From: Ilumatobacteraceae bacterium
GTDB taxonomy: Bacteria; Actinomycetota; Acidimicrobiia; Acidimicrobiales; Ilumatobacteraceae
DNA: 31,051 bases
Assembly: GCA_016463105.1 (NCBI GenBank)
Contig: JAEMRY010000008.1
Location: forward strand, 1 to 31,051
Direction: 5' to 3'
Of the stretch, positions 24,731 through 31,051 are shown piece by piece (the first letter of the stretch is position 1; each line of letters starts with the position of its first letter). Made by a program: the position numbers and the translations under genes. Below the pieces are notes generated by a model. It ran no database searches and was not told the origin of the DNA. It worked only from the letters and a program-made list of their open reading frames with translations.

Positions 24731-25630
24731 TTAACGAGTCGGACTAATTTTTACCGCAGTAGTAACTGAAACATTTGTTTGTGCAGCAGAATCGCTAGAC
24801 CGTGACAACACGACTAAATCTCCTTGGCCGATTTGTAGTTCGGTTGCGGCCGATCCACGATCAACACAAAGCGAGAGCATTCCGTACGAATCAATAACCA
24901 GTCCGATTCCACTGCCGATTTGATCATAACTTCGCACAATTTTCAGCGCACGCACAATTGGTTCACGAGTTGCACTTGCCCCACTCATCAATGAACCAAT
25001 TTCGACACGCACAACATCACCAAAATCTGCCACTTCATCTGGGCCGATATTTAGCTGACAGTTACCAAATCGATCAACCCAAGTAACTTCTCCATGCAAC
25101 GCACCTTTTTCTTCGCGTGGCAGTGGCACAACACCAGGAAGCAATAGAGCAGGGTCAATCATTTCGCCGAGTTCACTCAGGTCTACGCCGTTGCAAAGAT
25201 GCGCTGCAACCGGCCCAAAAATATCGCGTCCAGCAAATGTTTCGCCAGGCGCGTCAAGGTGATAATCGGTATTGGTCAAACACACTGCTCGGCCAGCACC
25301 ACCAGCCAAGGCAATCGCCATCGCCAATAGACCATTGTCTGGTCCGACAAAGACACCTTTGCCGTCGGCGACTTCAACAGCAACTGCGCGACGTGCCGAA
25401 CCAACGCCCGGATCAACGACTGCAAGCACAACACCGCTTGCGACATAAGAAACTGCGCGAGCAAGCGACAACGATCCTGCGCGCACATCAAATGGTTCAA
25501 TCTCGTGAGTCAAATCAATAACACGACAATGCGGAGCGATTTCATAAATCACACTTTTAACAACGCCAACAAATTCATCACGCGTGCCATAGTCAGACAA
25601 GAACGAAATTGAAGAATACTTATTTGTCAT
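24731..25630 (-). CDS. SAM hydroxide adenosyltransferase family protein (DUF62)
   Basis: A 299-residue member of the fluorinase/chlorinase/SAM-hydrolase family, which converts SAM plus water to adenosine and methionine in the hydrolase branch. Visible family segments: ISFLSDYGTRDEFVG (8-22), VVDPGVGSARR (71-81), GPDNGLL (96-102), TFAGRDIFGPVAAHL (131-145) and DRFGN in the C-terminal domain. Asp73 and Arg80 fit the hydrolase triad D-x6-R. The triad His, in a TFHGRD context in characterised members as I recall them, appears as A133 here (TFAGRD), so catalysis may differ. A structured leader precedes it and a micropeptide gene follows. Confidence 0.88.
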   Translation of the reverse strand: MTNKYSSISFLSDYGTRDEFVGVVKSVIYEIAPHCRVIDLTHEIEPFDVRAGSLSLARAVSYVASGVVLAVVDPGVGSARRAVAVEVADGKGVFVGPDNGLLAMAIALAGGAGRAVCLTNTDYHLDAPGETFAGRDIFGPVAAHLCNGVDLSELGEMIDPALLLPGVVPLPREEKGALHGEVTWVDRFGNCQLNIGPDEVADFGDVVRVEIGSLMSGASATREPIVRALKIVRSYDQIGSGIGLVIDSYGMLSLCVDRGSAATELQIGQGDLVVLSRSSDSAAQTNVSVTTAVKISPTR

Positions 25631-25658
25631 GAGCGTCTAACGCTACTGAGAAACGTAA

Positions 25659-25738
25659 GAGCCGGTGCCAACCCCCCGACGGCACCGGCTCAAACGGCGC
25701 AACCCTTGCGGGCGCGACTCCCATTGGGGGGTTACCCC
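25659..25738 (-). ncRNA. Structured RNA / candidate cis-regulatory leader with pseudoknot
   Basis: The 208-bp gap upstream of the DUF62 gene holds an unusually GC-rich structured block. (1) An 11-bp perfect stem (25659-25669 with 25681-25691) with an 11-nt loop. (2) An internal hairpin GCGC...GCGC (25697-25715) with inner CC/GG around TTGC, or GCAA on the minus strand. (3) An 8-nt segment at 25726-25733 exactly complementary to part of the stem-1 loop (25670-25677), giving an 8-bp pseudoknot. (4) The same segment can instead form GGGG-TTA-CCCC (25728-25738). Mutually exclusive pairings suggest a switch. Orientation is inferred from the downstream gene starting 28 nt away; on the plus strand the C6 loop resembles actinobacterial 6C RNA, but only one such loop is seen. 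Confidence 0.6.
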
Positions 25739-25770
25739 TTCTGGTGATCTTGCGACATTTCTATTCTCAC

Positions 25771-25799
25771 TTTAGACACATTTAACCGCTACACAGCAA
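25771..25799 (-). promoter_or_regulatory. Possible promoter for the structured leader and DUF62 gene
   Basis: On the minus strand TTGCTG (25794-25799) and TCTAAA (25771-25776) are separated by 17 nt, placing transcription start just before the structured block. Both hexamers are weak matches. An alternative -10 (TAGAAA, 25758-25763) exists without a good -35. The AT-rich stretch 25750-25838 holds no other feature I can see. Confidence 0.25.
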
Positions 25800-25838
25800 A
25801 ATCTGATAGAAATTATTAAGATTTTTTAAACACCAAAT

Positions 25839-26630
25839 TTATTCACCTAGCTCTACACTTCGAGCAGTTGCAGCACGTACTGCTGATGCGATAATTTCTG
25901 CGAATTGTTTGCTTTGTAATTCGGCAATGCCAGCGGCAGTTGTGCCATTTGGTGAAGTTACGTTTTGACGTAATTTCGAAGGACTTTCTGAACTTTGAGC
26001 AAGAAGCGCCGACGATCCAACCAATAATTGCCTTACAAGAGTATTTGAAATTTCTGAAGATAAGCCTTGTTGAACTCCGGCCGAGATCAAAGCCTCGGCA
26101 AGCAAAAAGACATACGCCGGTCCGCTGCCTGAAAGCCCAGTAACGGTATCCAGCAAACTTTCTTCGACTACCACGACAATTCCGACACTTTGCAAAATTT
26201 CTTTTGCCCAATTTATTTGTTCGACCGAACACGATTGACCTGCACTGATCGCCGATGCGCCCTGGCCAACTATTGCCGGCGTATTCGGCATTGCTCGTAT
26301 AACTGAGATTGAATTACCACAAGCGCTTTCAAGAGAAGCGATAGTTACTCCGGCGGCAATTGACAACACTTGCTTAACACCAGAATTATTTAGTAGTGAG
26401 CAGACTGCAACAACGTCGTTTGGCTTGACGGCAATTATCGCTGACTCGCAGTTTTGCATCTGCTCAACAATTTGCACACCCGGAAAATCTTTTTGAAGAA
26501 CTTTTCTCCGCTCAGCACTTGCTTCAACGATTACTAATTCTGCTGGTTTAAGTTTTTTGCTGAGCAAACCTCGGGCTAACGCTGCCCCCATGTTGCCGCC
26601 ACCGATTATCACCAAAGATGGACTACTCAT
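25839..26630 (-). CDS. proC: Pyrroline-5-carboxylate reductase
   Basis: A 263-residue enzyme for the last step of proline biosynthesis, NAD(P)H-dependent reduction of 1-pyrroline-5-carboxylate in the cytoplasm. The N-terminal Rossmann motif is VIIGGGNMGAALARGL. IIAVKPNDV and VIRAMPNTPAIVGQGASAI are typical of the family. The C-terminal catalytic and dimer region has DTVTGLSGSGPAYVF and NVTSPNGTTAAGI. Length is normal and ATG 26630 gives the expected N-terminus. It follows the YbjN gene by 21 bp, so it may be the distal gene of the mshA transcript. Confidence 0.95.
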   Translation of the reverse strand: MSSPSLVIIGGGNMGAALARGLLSKKLKPAELVIVEASAERRKVLQKDFPGVQIVEQMQNCESAIIAVKPNDVVAVCSLLNNSGVKQVLSIAAGVTIASLESACGNSISVIRAMPNTPAIVGQGASAISAGQSCSVEQINWAKEILQSVGIVVVVEESLLDTVTGLSGSGPAYVFLLAEALISAGVQQGLSSEISNTLVRQLLVGSSALLAQSSESPSKLRQNVTSPNGTTAAGIAELQSKQFAEIIASAVRAATARSVELGE

Positions 26631-26651
26631 AACAAGATCACATTGATCAGG

Positions 26652-27185
26652 CTAGTTAGACACACTCGAACCACCTAACGGCTTCCCCGACCGCCCGGTA
26701 GTTCGAGTGCTACCGCGTTGTGTGCGCATGGCCGCTGCCTTGGCAAAGCCAATCTCTAACAAATTCCAGAAAAGTTGCTCGACCACCGAGTACAGGGTGC
26801 CGATCGCACGATCCAGTTCTTTTTCAGTAAGTGCCGTGAGCACAAGTTCGCCTCGAAGGAATATTGCATCCTCGATGCCGATTGAAAAATGCGCACCAAC
26901 AAGTTTTTCATTTCGACGCAAAAGTGTCTCGTATAGAAGTTCTGCATTTTGTTCAGGTGCTGGCATTACATAAGTTTCGTAGCGCAATGTTCTCTGACCG
27001 AGCGTCAACCAAATCGTTGTAAAATCTTTTTCTTCTCCACGCATTCTCACAAACCATCTGATTTCATCGCCTTCGGCGCGGTCAATTGATTCGATATTCG
27101 TATAATTAGCGCGAATCCGCCCTAGCCATTCGTCAATCTGTCTTTCGACACGTGCAATTGCTGCATCGTCGAATAAATCGCTCAC
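26652..27185 (-). CDS. YbjN-domain protein downstream of mshA
   Basis: A 177-residue YbjN/type-III-chaperone-like fold protein. A helix comes first (VERQIDEWLGRIRANY), then beta-rich central strands (EGDEIRWFVRMRGEEKDF, TLRYETYVMPAPEQN) and the helix YETLLRRNEKLVGAHFSI. The C-terminal ~25 residues are basic and Ser/Gly-rich. The frame extends upstream to 27293, but that would overlap mshA by more than 100 nt. GTG 27185 lies 4 nt after the mshA stop and starts at SDLFDD, so I use it. An mshA-YbjN pair is also found in Mycobacterium (Rv0486-Rv0487). Molecular role unknown. Confidence 0.85.
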   Translation of the reverse strand: MSDLFDDAAIARVERQIDEWLGRIRANYTNIESIDRAEGDEIRWFVRMRGEEKDFTTIWLTLGQRTLRYETYVMPAPEQNAELLYETLLRRNEKLVGAHFSIGIEDAIFLRGELVLTALTEKELDRAIGTLYSVVEQLFWNLLEIGFAKAAAMRTQRGSTRTTGRSGKPLGGSSVSN

Positions 27186-27189
27186 AAGA

Positions 27190-28401
27190 TTAAGAGCAGG
27201 CAACCAGTTGACGTGCCTCAAGAGCGTCATAGACACCGATGACGCTTGCGGCCGTAGATGCCCAAGAATAATTTCGTGCACGATGCGCTGCATGAGTACC
27301 CATAGACAGACTCAAAATTGAGTCGTCAAGCAAGCCCGCCGTGTAGCGAGCAAACGTTTCGATATCACGATTTTTAACCACATAACCTGTTCGCTCATGT
27401 TCGACAAGATTTAAAAGTCCGCCGACTGCACTGGCTACAACCGGAATTCCACATGCTGCTGCTTCAAGAGCAACGAGACCAAAACTTTCACTTCGTGACG
27501 GCACCAGAACAACATCGGCAGCACGATAATAAGTACTTAACAAATGGTGGGGTTGCGGTGCAACAAAATGCACGCGACCTGTTAATCCAAGTTCACTAAT
27601 CAATCGTTGAACATGAGTGGTTTCACTTGTACCGAACGCACCGCTTGCGCCGCCGACAACCATCAGTTCAGCATCAGTGCGCTTGAGTGCGGCAAGGGTT
27701 TGTACTGCAACATCTACACCCTTAAGTGGTTGAATGCGTCCAACAAATAAAAGCAATGGCTTGTTGCCCCATCCGAGCGCGTGACGCGCACCTTTTCGAT
27801 CACCTGGCGAGAAGAACGCAGTGTCAACACCTGGTGATGCAACAGTTAATGCTCCTGGTGATTTGCCGTAAAGCGCGCGAAACTGACTTAGCTCTTCTGG
27901 ACAACTTACGCAGATCGCATCAGCGCATCCAATAATTTCAAGTTCGGCACGCTCACGCACCACCGATTCAGTGTCGCCGCCAAGAGACTTAACTCTTGCC
28001 AAAGTGTGAAACGTTGTAACAAGCGGCAATCCAAGTTGATGCTTGAGACGATGACCGACCAAACCCGACAACCAATAGTTGGCATGCAATACATCTGTGC
28101 CACCGTTTTGCTCAATGTGTATCGCAACCAACTGTGTAAATTCGTCTACGACGTCAAGTAATTCGTCTTTCGAAAGATCAAACTTTCCGGCCTTAATGTG
28201 AACAACTTTATGGTTTGGCTCAACATCAACGACTTCTGGCAAACCTTCACACCAAGCACGCGTATAAGTAGTGCACTGCAAACCAGTTTGGGCCATTGCC
28301 GAAACAAGTTCACGGACATAAACGTTCATCCCGCCACCGTCGCCCACGCCCGGCTGAGCCAAAGGTGACGTGTGCATCGAAATAATTGCGACGCGCTTCA
28401 T
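27190..28401 (-). CDS. mshA: D-inositol-3-phosphate glycosyltransferase (mycothiol biosynthesis)
   Basis: A 403-residue GT4-family glycosyltransferase, the first enzyme of mycothiol biosynthesis. It transfers GlcNAc from UDP-GlcNAc to inositol-3-phosphate. The N-terminal signature SPLAQPGVGDGGGMNVYVRE is close to MshA of other actinobacteria. FVGRIQPLKGVDV and SRSESFGLVALEAAACG are the sugar-nucleotide site with the conserved Glu motif. The neighbouring YbjN gene and a phosphoglycerate-mutase-family gene nearby recall the mycobacterial locus. No Shine-Dalgarno is seen; a TATAGT box lies only 3 nt before the ATG. The 89-bp gap upstream to the RsiG-like gene shows nothing else convincing. Confidence 0.88.
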   Translation of the reverse strand: MKRVAIISMHTSPLAQPGVGDGGGMNVYVRELVSAMAQTGLQCTTYTRAWCEGLPEVVDVEPNHKVVHIKAGKFDLSKDELLDVVDEFTQLVAIHIEQNGGTDVLHANYWLSGLVGHRLKHQLGLPLVTTFHTLARVKSLGGDTESVVRERAELEIIGCADAICVSCPEELSQFRALYGKSPGALTVASPGVDTAFFSPGDRKGARHALGWGNKPLLLFVGRIQPLKGVDVAVQTLAALKRTDAELMVVGGASGAFGTSETTHVQRLISELGLTGRVHFVAPQPHHLLSTYYRAADVVLVPSRSESFGLVALEAAACGIPVVASAVGGLLNLVEHERTGYVVKNRDIETFARYTAGLLDDSILSLSMGTHAAHRARNYSWASTAASVIGVYDALEARQLVACS

Positions 28402-28490
28402 TGAACTATAAAACCTATCGTTTTAGTCGGGTTTTGCCTCTACCGAGCTACTGAGACTTACCAGCAAAGCCCGCGAAGTTGCCTTAATTT

Positions 28491-28985
28491 TTAGTCAGTT
28501 AACAAAGAATCAACATTGACGCCACCATCTTTGTAGCGCTTGACAAGTTCAGTAGTTAGAGCATCAATTGATCCAAATAGTGTTTTGCGCTCAACCGAGC
28601 GAGACATTTCGAAACTTGAGAGTTGTTGAACGACACTTTCGAGTGACTGGTCATCGAGTGTGCGTAATTCACCGAAACCAATCGCTTCACAAAGTTTTTC
28701 GAGTTCTACAACGAGTGGATCTTCGGCGGAAATATTTGTCTCGCGCGGCGGACGCGATGATCCACCACCTCGCTCTTGACCAAACACATTTGCAATGTCA
28801 GCGACACTTATCCCAGAAGCCGGCGTGCCATCTACGCGTCGACGCTGCTCATCACGAGCCAAATCACATCGACCTTGGGCCATTCGGCGAACAAATGAAA
28901 TTACATCTTCTTGCATTTGAAGTGCCGCACGAGCAACCCTGATTTCAGCCGTTGATAAAGATTCAGCGTTCGAAATATCTGTCAC
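28491..28985 (-). CDS. RsiG-like anti-sigma factor with c-di-GMP-binding motif
   Basis: A 164-residue protein of two long helices joined by a polar Gly/Ser/Arg linker (~68-90). In helix 1 the exact signature E-x3-S-x2-R-x3-Q-x3-D occurs as E26/S30/R33/Q37/D41 (EDVISFVRRMAQGRCD). In the C-terminal helix the same spacing recurs at E126/S130/R133/F137/D141, with Q replaced by F, and is followed by ELVKRYKDG. In Streptomyces, RsiG uses such paired motifs to bind a c-di-GMP dimer and sequester the sigma factor WhiG. Here a sigma partner is not in view. GTG 28985 overlaps the moaD-like stop (GTGA) and has an ideal Shine-Dalgarno (28991-28996). Confidence 0.7.
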   Translation of the reverse strand: MTDISNAESLSTAEIRVARAALQMQEDVISFVRRMAQGRCDLARDEQRRRVDGTPASGISVADIANVFGQERGGGSSRPPRETNISAEDPLVVELEKLCEAIGFGELRTLDDQSLESVVQQLSSFEMSRSVERKTLFGSIDALTTELVKRYKDGGVNVDSLLTD

Positions 28986-29224
28986 AAACTTCCTCCAGAG
29001 ACTGGTGGCAATACTGCCACTTCGTCAGAGTCACTAACGGCAGTGGTGCCATTGGCTTCTTCACCGTTCAGCCAGACTCGACAAGTGCTCAAAACTTTTG
29101 CAAAATCTCCGCCAAACTCAAGCACCGCAGTCTGCAACACTTCATCGATTGTGCATCCTGCAACATCTCGACTGGGAGTGCCAGCAGCCTGTCGCGCTGA
29201 GGCAAAAAGTAACAACCGTGCCAT
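28982..29224 (-). CDS. MoaD/ThiS-family ubiquitin-like sulfur carrier
   Basis: An 80-residue beta-grasp protein (MARLLLFASARQAAG at the start; VWLNGEEA and DEVAVLPPVSGG at the end). This family carries sulfur as a C-terminal thiocarboxylate on Gly-Gly for molybdopterin or thiamine synthesis or similar chemistry. Here the Gly-Gly (77-78) is followed by two more residues, Ser-Leu, so the active end is not exposed unless trimmed. No other moa or thi gene is in the window. ATG 29224 is 35 bp from the divergent phosphatase gene. It overlaps the RsiG-like gene by 4 nt. Confidence 0.8.
   Translation of the reverse strand: MARLLLFASARQAAGTPSRDVAGCTIDEVLQTAVLEFGGDFAKVLSTCRVWLNGEEANGTTAVSDSDEVAVLPPVSGGSL
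28991..28996 (-). promoter_or_regulatory. Shine-Dalgarno of the RsiG-like gene, doubling as Gly-Gly codons
   Basis: GGAGGA on the minus strand lies 5 nt before GTG 28985, an optimal ribosome binding site and the strongest in this part of the window. The same six bases are the two glycine codons at the C-terminus of the MoaD-like protein. It fixes the RsiG-like start. Confidence 0.75.
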
Positions 29225-29259
29225 CCACTAAGCGTATCTAAGCCACTACCCTGCGTTGA

Positions 29260-29874
29260 GTGACTACGCAAGTTGAAACTAGTTCGATCACTCGACTGCT
29301 TGTTCTACGACACGGTCAATCCGAATGGAATGCCCTGGGTCGATGGCAAGGTCAGGCCGACATTGAACTAACTCAACAAGGTATTTCTGAAGCCAGTGAA
29401 GCCGCTGAAAAACTCGGAACATTTGATTTGATTGCAACAAGTTCATTGCAGCGCGCGCGTCGAACTGCAGAAATAATCGCCGCCGCACATGGTGTCGACG
29501 ATTTAATTATTGATGATCGACTCAAAGAGTCTTATATCGGGCCTTGGGAAGGTCTGACCTACGACGAAATTGAATCGGGATGGCCCGGCCACCTGAATGC
29601 ACGAAAAATGCCTGAAGGTTTTGAACCAAATGAAAGTGTGTTGAAGCGAATGACAGAAGTGTTCATTGATCTTGCCGATAAATGTCGTGGCGGACAAGCA
29701 CTAATTATTAGCCACAGCGGTGTTATCCGCACAATGCGCCGATCACTTCATGTCACTGATACGCGTCTTGAAAATCTGGGTGGATGCTGGTTTGATATTG
29801 ACTCAAATAATCGGTTAAGTGCCGGACGAATTGTTGCAGTTATTGGTGAACTTAACTCAAGTGAATCACTTTAA
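29260..29874 (+). CDS. Histidine phosphatase (phosphoglycerate-mutase-like) family protein
   Basis: A 204-residue branch-1 histidine phosphatase. The catalytic RHG is at 17-19 (LLVLRHGQSEWNALGRWQGQ). SSLQRARRTAEII, the general acid region YIGPWEGLTYDEI and the second histidine in ALIISHSGVIR complete the active site. It resembles cofactor-dependent mutase-like phosphatases rather than glycolytic GpmA, which is longer; the substrate is undetermined. GTG 29260 is the start, with no clear Shine-Dalgarno. It runs divergently from the MoaD-like gene and is 11 nt from the MFS gene downstream, so those two are probably co-transcribed. Confidence 0.88.
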   Translation: MTTQVETSSITRLLVLRHGQSEWNALGRWQGQADIELTQQGISEASEAAEKLGTFDLIATSSLQRARRTAEIIAAAHGVDDLIIDDRLKESYIGPWEGLTYDEIESGWPGHLNARKMPEGFEPNESVLKRMTEVFIDLADKCRGGQALIISHSGVIRTMRRSLHVTDTRLENLGGCWFDIDSNNRLSAGRIVAVIGELNSSESL

Positions 29875-29885
29875 AGTAGCAACCT

Positions 29886-31051
29886 GTGCTTAGTCGTTGG
29901 CTTGATGACTCATATTCAAATATCGTCAAAAAAAATATCACCGCTCTGACGGCGGCGCGCCTCACGACAAACGCTTGCTACAGATTCACTCCGCCATTTA
30001 TCGCAATCATTGCCAAAGGTTTCAATGTTTCACTTTCTGAAATTGGCGTGGCACTAACAGTCTCAGAACTATCGGGTTTGCTTTCGCCGTTTATCGGTCG
30101 ATTTGTGGATCGTCTTTCACGCCGAACTGCAATGCTCGCAGGCCTGATCGGGATAGCAACTGGCGCTCTAGTCGCTGGAGTTTCACCAAACCTAATTGGG
30201 TTCACAATTGGTGTGACGACGATCAGTATCACTAAAAATTTCTTTGATCTCGGTATGTCCGGCTGGATCTCTGATCATGTCGCTTACGAAAAACGTGGAC
30301 GAATCATCGGTCTTACAGAAATTTCTTGGGCGCTCGGGTTGTTGCTGGGTGTCTCAATTATGGGCATCATCACGGCATTGTTTTCGTGGCGTGTTGGATT
30401 CATGACAGGAGTTATCGGTGTTTTGATTTCAACTTCTTTCATTGCATCTCGAATCAAAACTGAACCTCATGAAATTTCTTCGCGTGCCGTTGACGATGGG
30501 GTGCGTTTAAGTGGTCGAGCATGGTTAGTCGTTGCAACAATGTTTGCCACGATGTGTGCAAGTCAATGCATCTTTATAACTTTTGGTGCATGGCTCGGAG
30601 ACGAATTTAATTTCGGTGCACTTGGAATCGCTGCAGTTGGTTTTAGTTTTGGTCTGGTTGAACTTTACGCATCATTAACTAGCGCCAGCAAAACTGACAA
30701 ATGGGGAAAAGAGAGAAGCATCGCAATTGGCTCGCTGATCATGGTGCCTGGCGGCTTAATGCTGGCTGTTGTGTCGGACAATTTAATTGCCGGACTAATT
30801 GCATTGATGATTTATATCTTGGGTTTCGAATTTGCAGTTGTAAGTATGTTGCCACTGGCAACTCATCTCGTGCCAAAACGACCTGGAAGTGGCCTTGGAT
30901 TAGTAATCGGCGCTGGCACTCTTGGTCGTGGCGTGATGAGTCTTGTAGCCACACGTGCCTACGAAACAAGTAACGGAATCGCACTGCCTGCATTGATCGG
31001 GGCTGTCTCGGCTGCGGTTGCAACGCTGTTGATGTTTATTTACCACCGACG
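29886..31051 (+). CDS. Major facilitator superfamily transporter (truncated by window edge)
   Basis: Frame open from GTG 29886 to the right edge, 388 residues without a stop. It looks like a 12-helix MFS protein of which about 11-12 helices are present. The loop-2/3 motif A is visible as GRFVDRLSRR (near residue 70). A GWISDHVAYEKRGRIIG loop follows helix 4 with motif-A-like character. A central cytoplasmic loop (RIKTEPHEISSRAVDDG) separates the two halves. Substrate cannot be inferred. Close spacing (11 nt) to the histidine phosphatase gene suggests one transcript. The C-terminus lies outside the window. Confidence 0.85.
   Translation, partial: MLSRWLDDSYSNIVKKNITALTAARLTTNACYRFTPPFIAIIAKGFNVSLSEIGVALTVSELSGLLSPFIGRFVDRLSRRTAMLAGLIGIATGALVAGVSPNLIGFTIGVTTISITKNFFDLGMSGWISDHVAYEKRGRIIGLTEISWALGLLLGVSIMGIITALFSWRVGFMTGVIGVLISTSFIASRIKTEPHEISSRAVDDGVRLSGRAWLVVATMFATMCASQCIFITFGAWLGDEFNFGALGIAAVGFSFGLVELYASLTSASKTDKWGKERSIAIGSLIMVPGGLMLAVVSDNLIAGLIALMIYILGFEFAVVSMLPLATHLVPKRPGSGLGLVIGAGTLGRGVMSLVATRAYETSNGIALPALIGAVSAAVATLLMFIYHR

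Noticed and set aside
25659..25691. Stem-loop read as a simple intrinsic terminator of proC
   Set aside because: It is about 150 nt past the proC stop, directly before the next same-strand gene, followed only by TTACGTTT. The additional pseudoknot complement and second hairpin are not explained by a terminator.
27186..27293. Upstream extension of the YbjN protein into mshA
   Set aside because: Would overlap mshA by over 100 nt; GTG 27185 follows the mshA stop by 4 nt and gives the expected N-terminal helix.
1..31051. CRISPR arrays, insertion sequences, tRNA/rRNA genes, prophage
   Set aside because: No regularly spaced repeats, transposase-like frames, terminal inverted repeats or RNA-gene signatures were seen; the window looks like stable core chromosome.

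Overview
The window is about 31 kb of chromosome from a low-to-moderate GC actinobacterium. An Acidimicrobiia-like (acIV or Ilumatobacter-type) lineage is my best guess. The grounds are mycothiol-type MshA followed by a YbjN protein, a Rex repressor, actinobacterial-style complex I, a split b6/subunit-IV cytochrome b, and an RsiG-like anti-sigma factor. The lineage is inferred from gene content only; no rRNA or tRNA gene is present.

Region 1 (1-19943, all minus strand) is one very tight block of 21 genes. It starts at 19943 with a 3-TM protein and a 2[4Fe-4S] ferredoxin. These are followed by a b6-like cytochrome b, a subunit-IV-like second half, a Rieske protein, a membrane-anchored diheme cytochrome c and a 3-TM protein of unknown function. 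Then comes the complete NADH:quinone oxidoreductase set in canonical order nuoA-nuoN, with nuoN running off the left edge. Many junctions are 1-4 nt overlaps (ATGA, GTGA, TAATG), so the block is probably transcribed and translated as a unit from a promoter near 20008-20036.

Region 2 (20168-22375, plus strand) is divergent. It encodes a membrane-anchored monoheme cytochrome c, whose N-terminal peptide is nearly identical to that of the subunit-IV protein, and a geranylgeranyl-reductase-family flavoprotein, probably acting on the menaquinone side chain. Regions 1 and 2 together describe a route from NADH (and perhaps ferredoxin) through menaquinone and a b6f-like bc complex to cytochrome c.

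Region 3 (22412-24640) holds a lipoprotein candidate, the NADH/NAD-sensing repressor Rex with a clear Rex-operator-like palindrome at its own promoter, and a divergent polytopic membrane protein that shares this operator region.

Region 4 (24637-31051) is general metabolism and signalling. It contains a SAM-hydrolase-family (DUF62) gene with an unlisted 27-residue membrane peptide downstream and a highly structured, pseudoknot-capable leader upstream, then proC, a YbjN protein and mshA. Next are an RsiG-like c-di-GMP-binding anti-sigma candidate overlapped by a MoaD/ThiS-like gene, a histidine phosphatase and a truncated MFS transporter. No stretch over 300 bases lacks a gene; the longest intergenic gaps (19944-20167 and 25631-25838) are described as features.

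The best leads are the structured leader at 25659-25738, the shared N-terminal peptide linking two respiratory proteins, the b6f-like cytochrome b with a heme-c_n-type cysteine in an operon with its own ferredoxin, and the RsiG-like protein.
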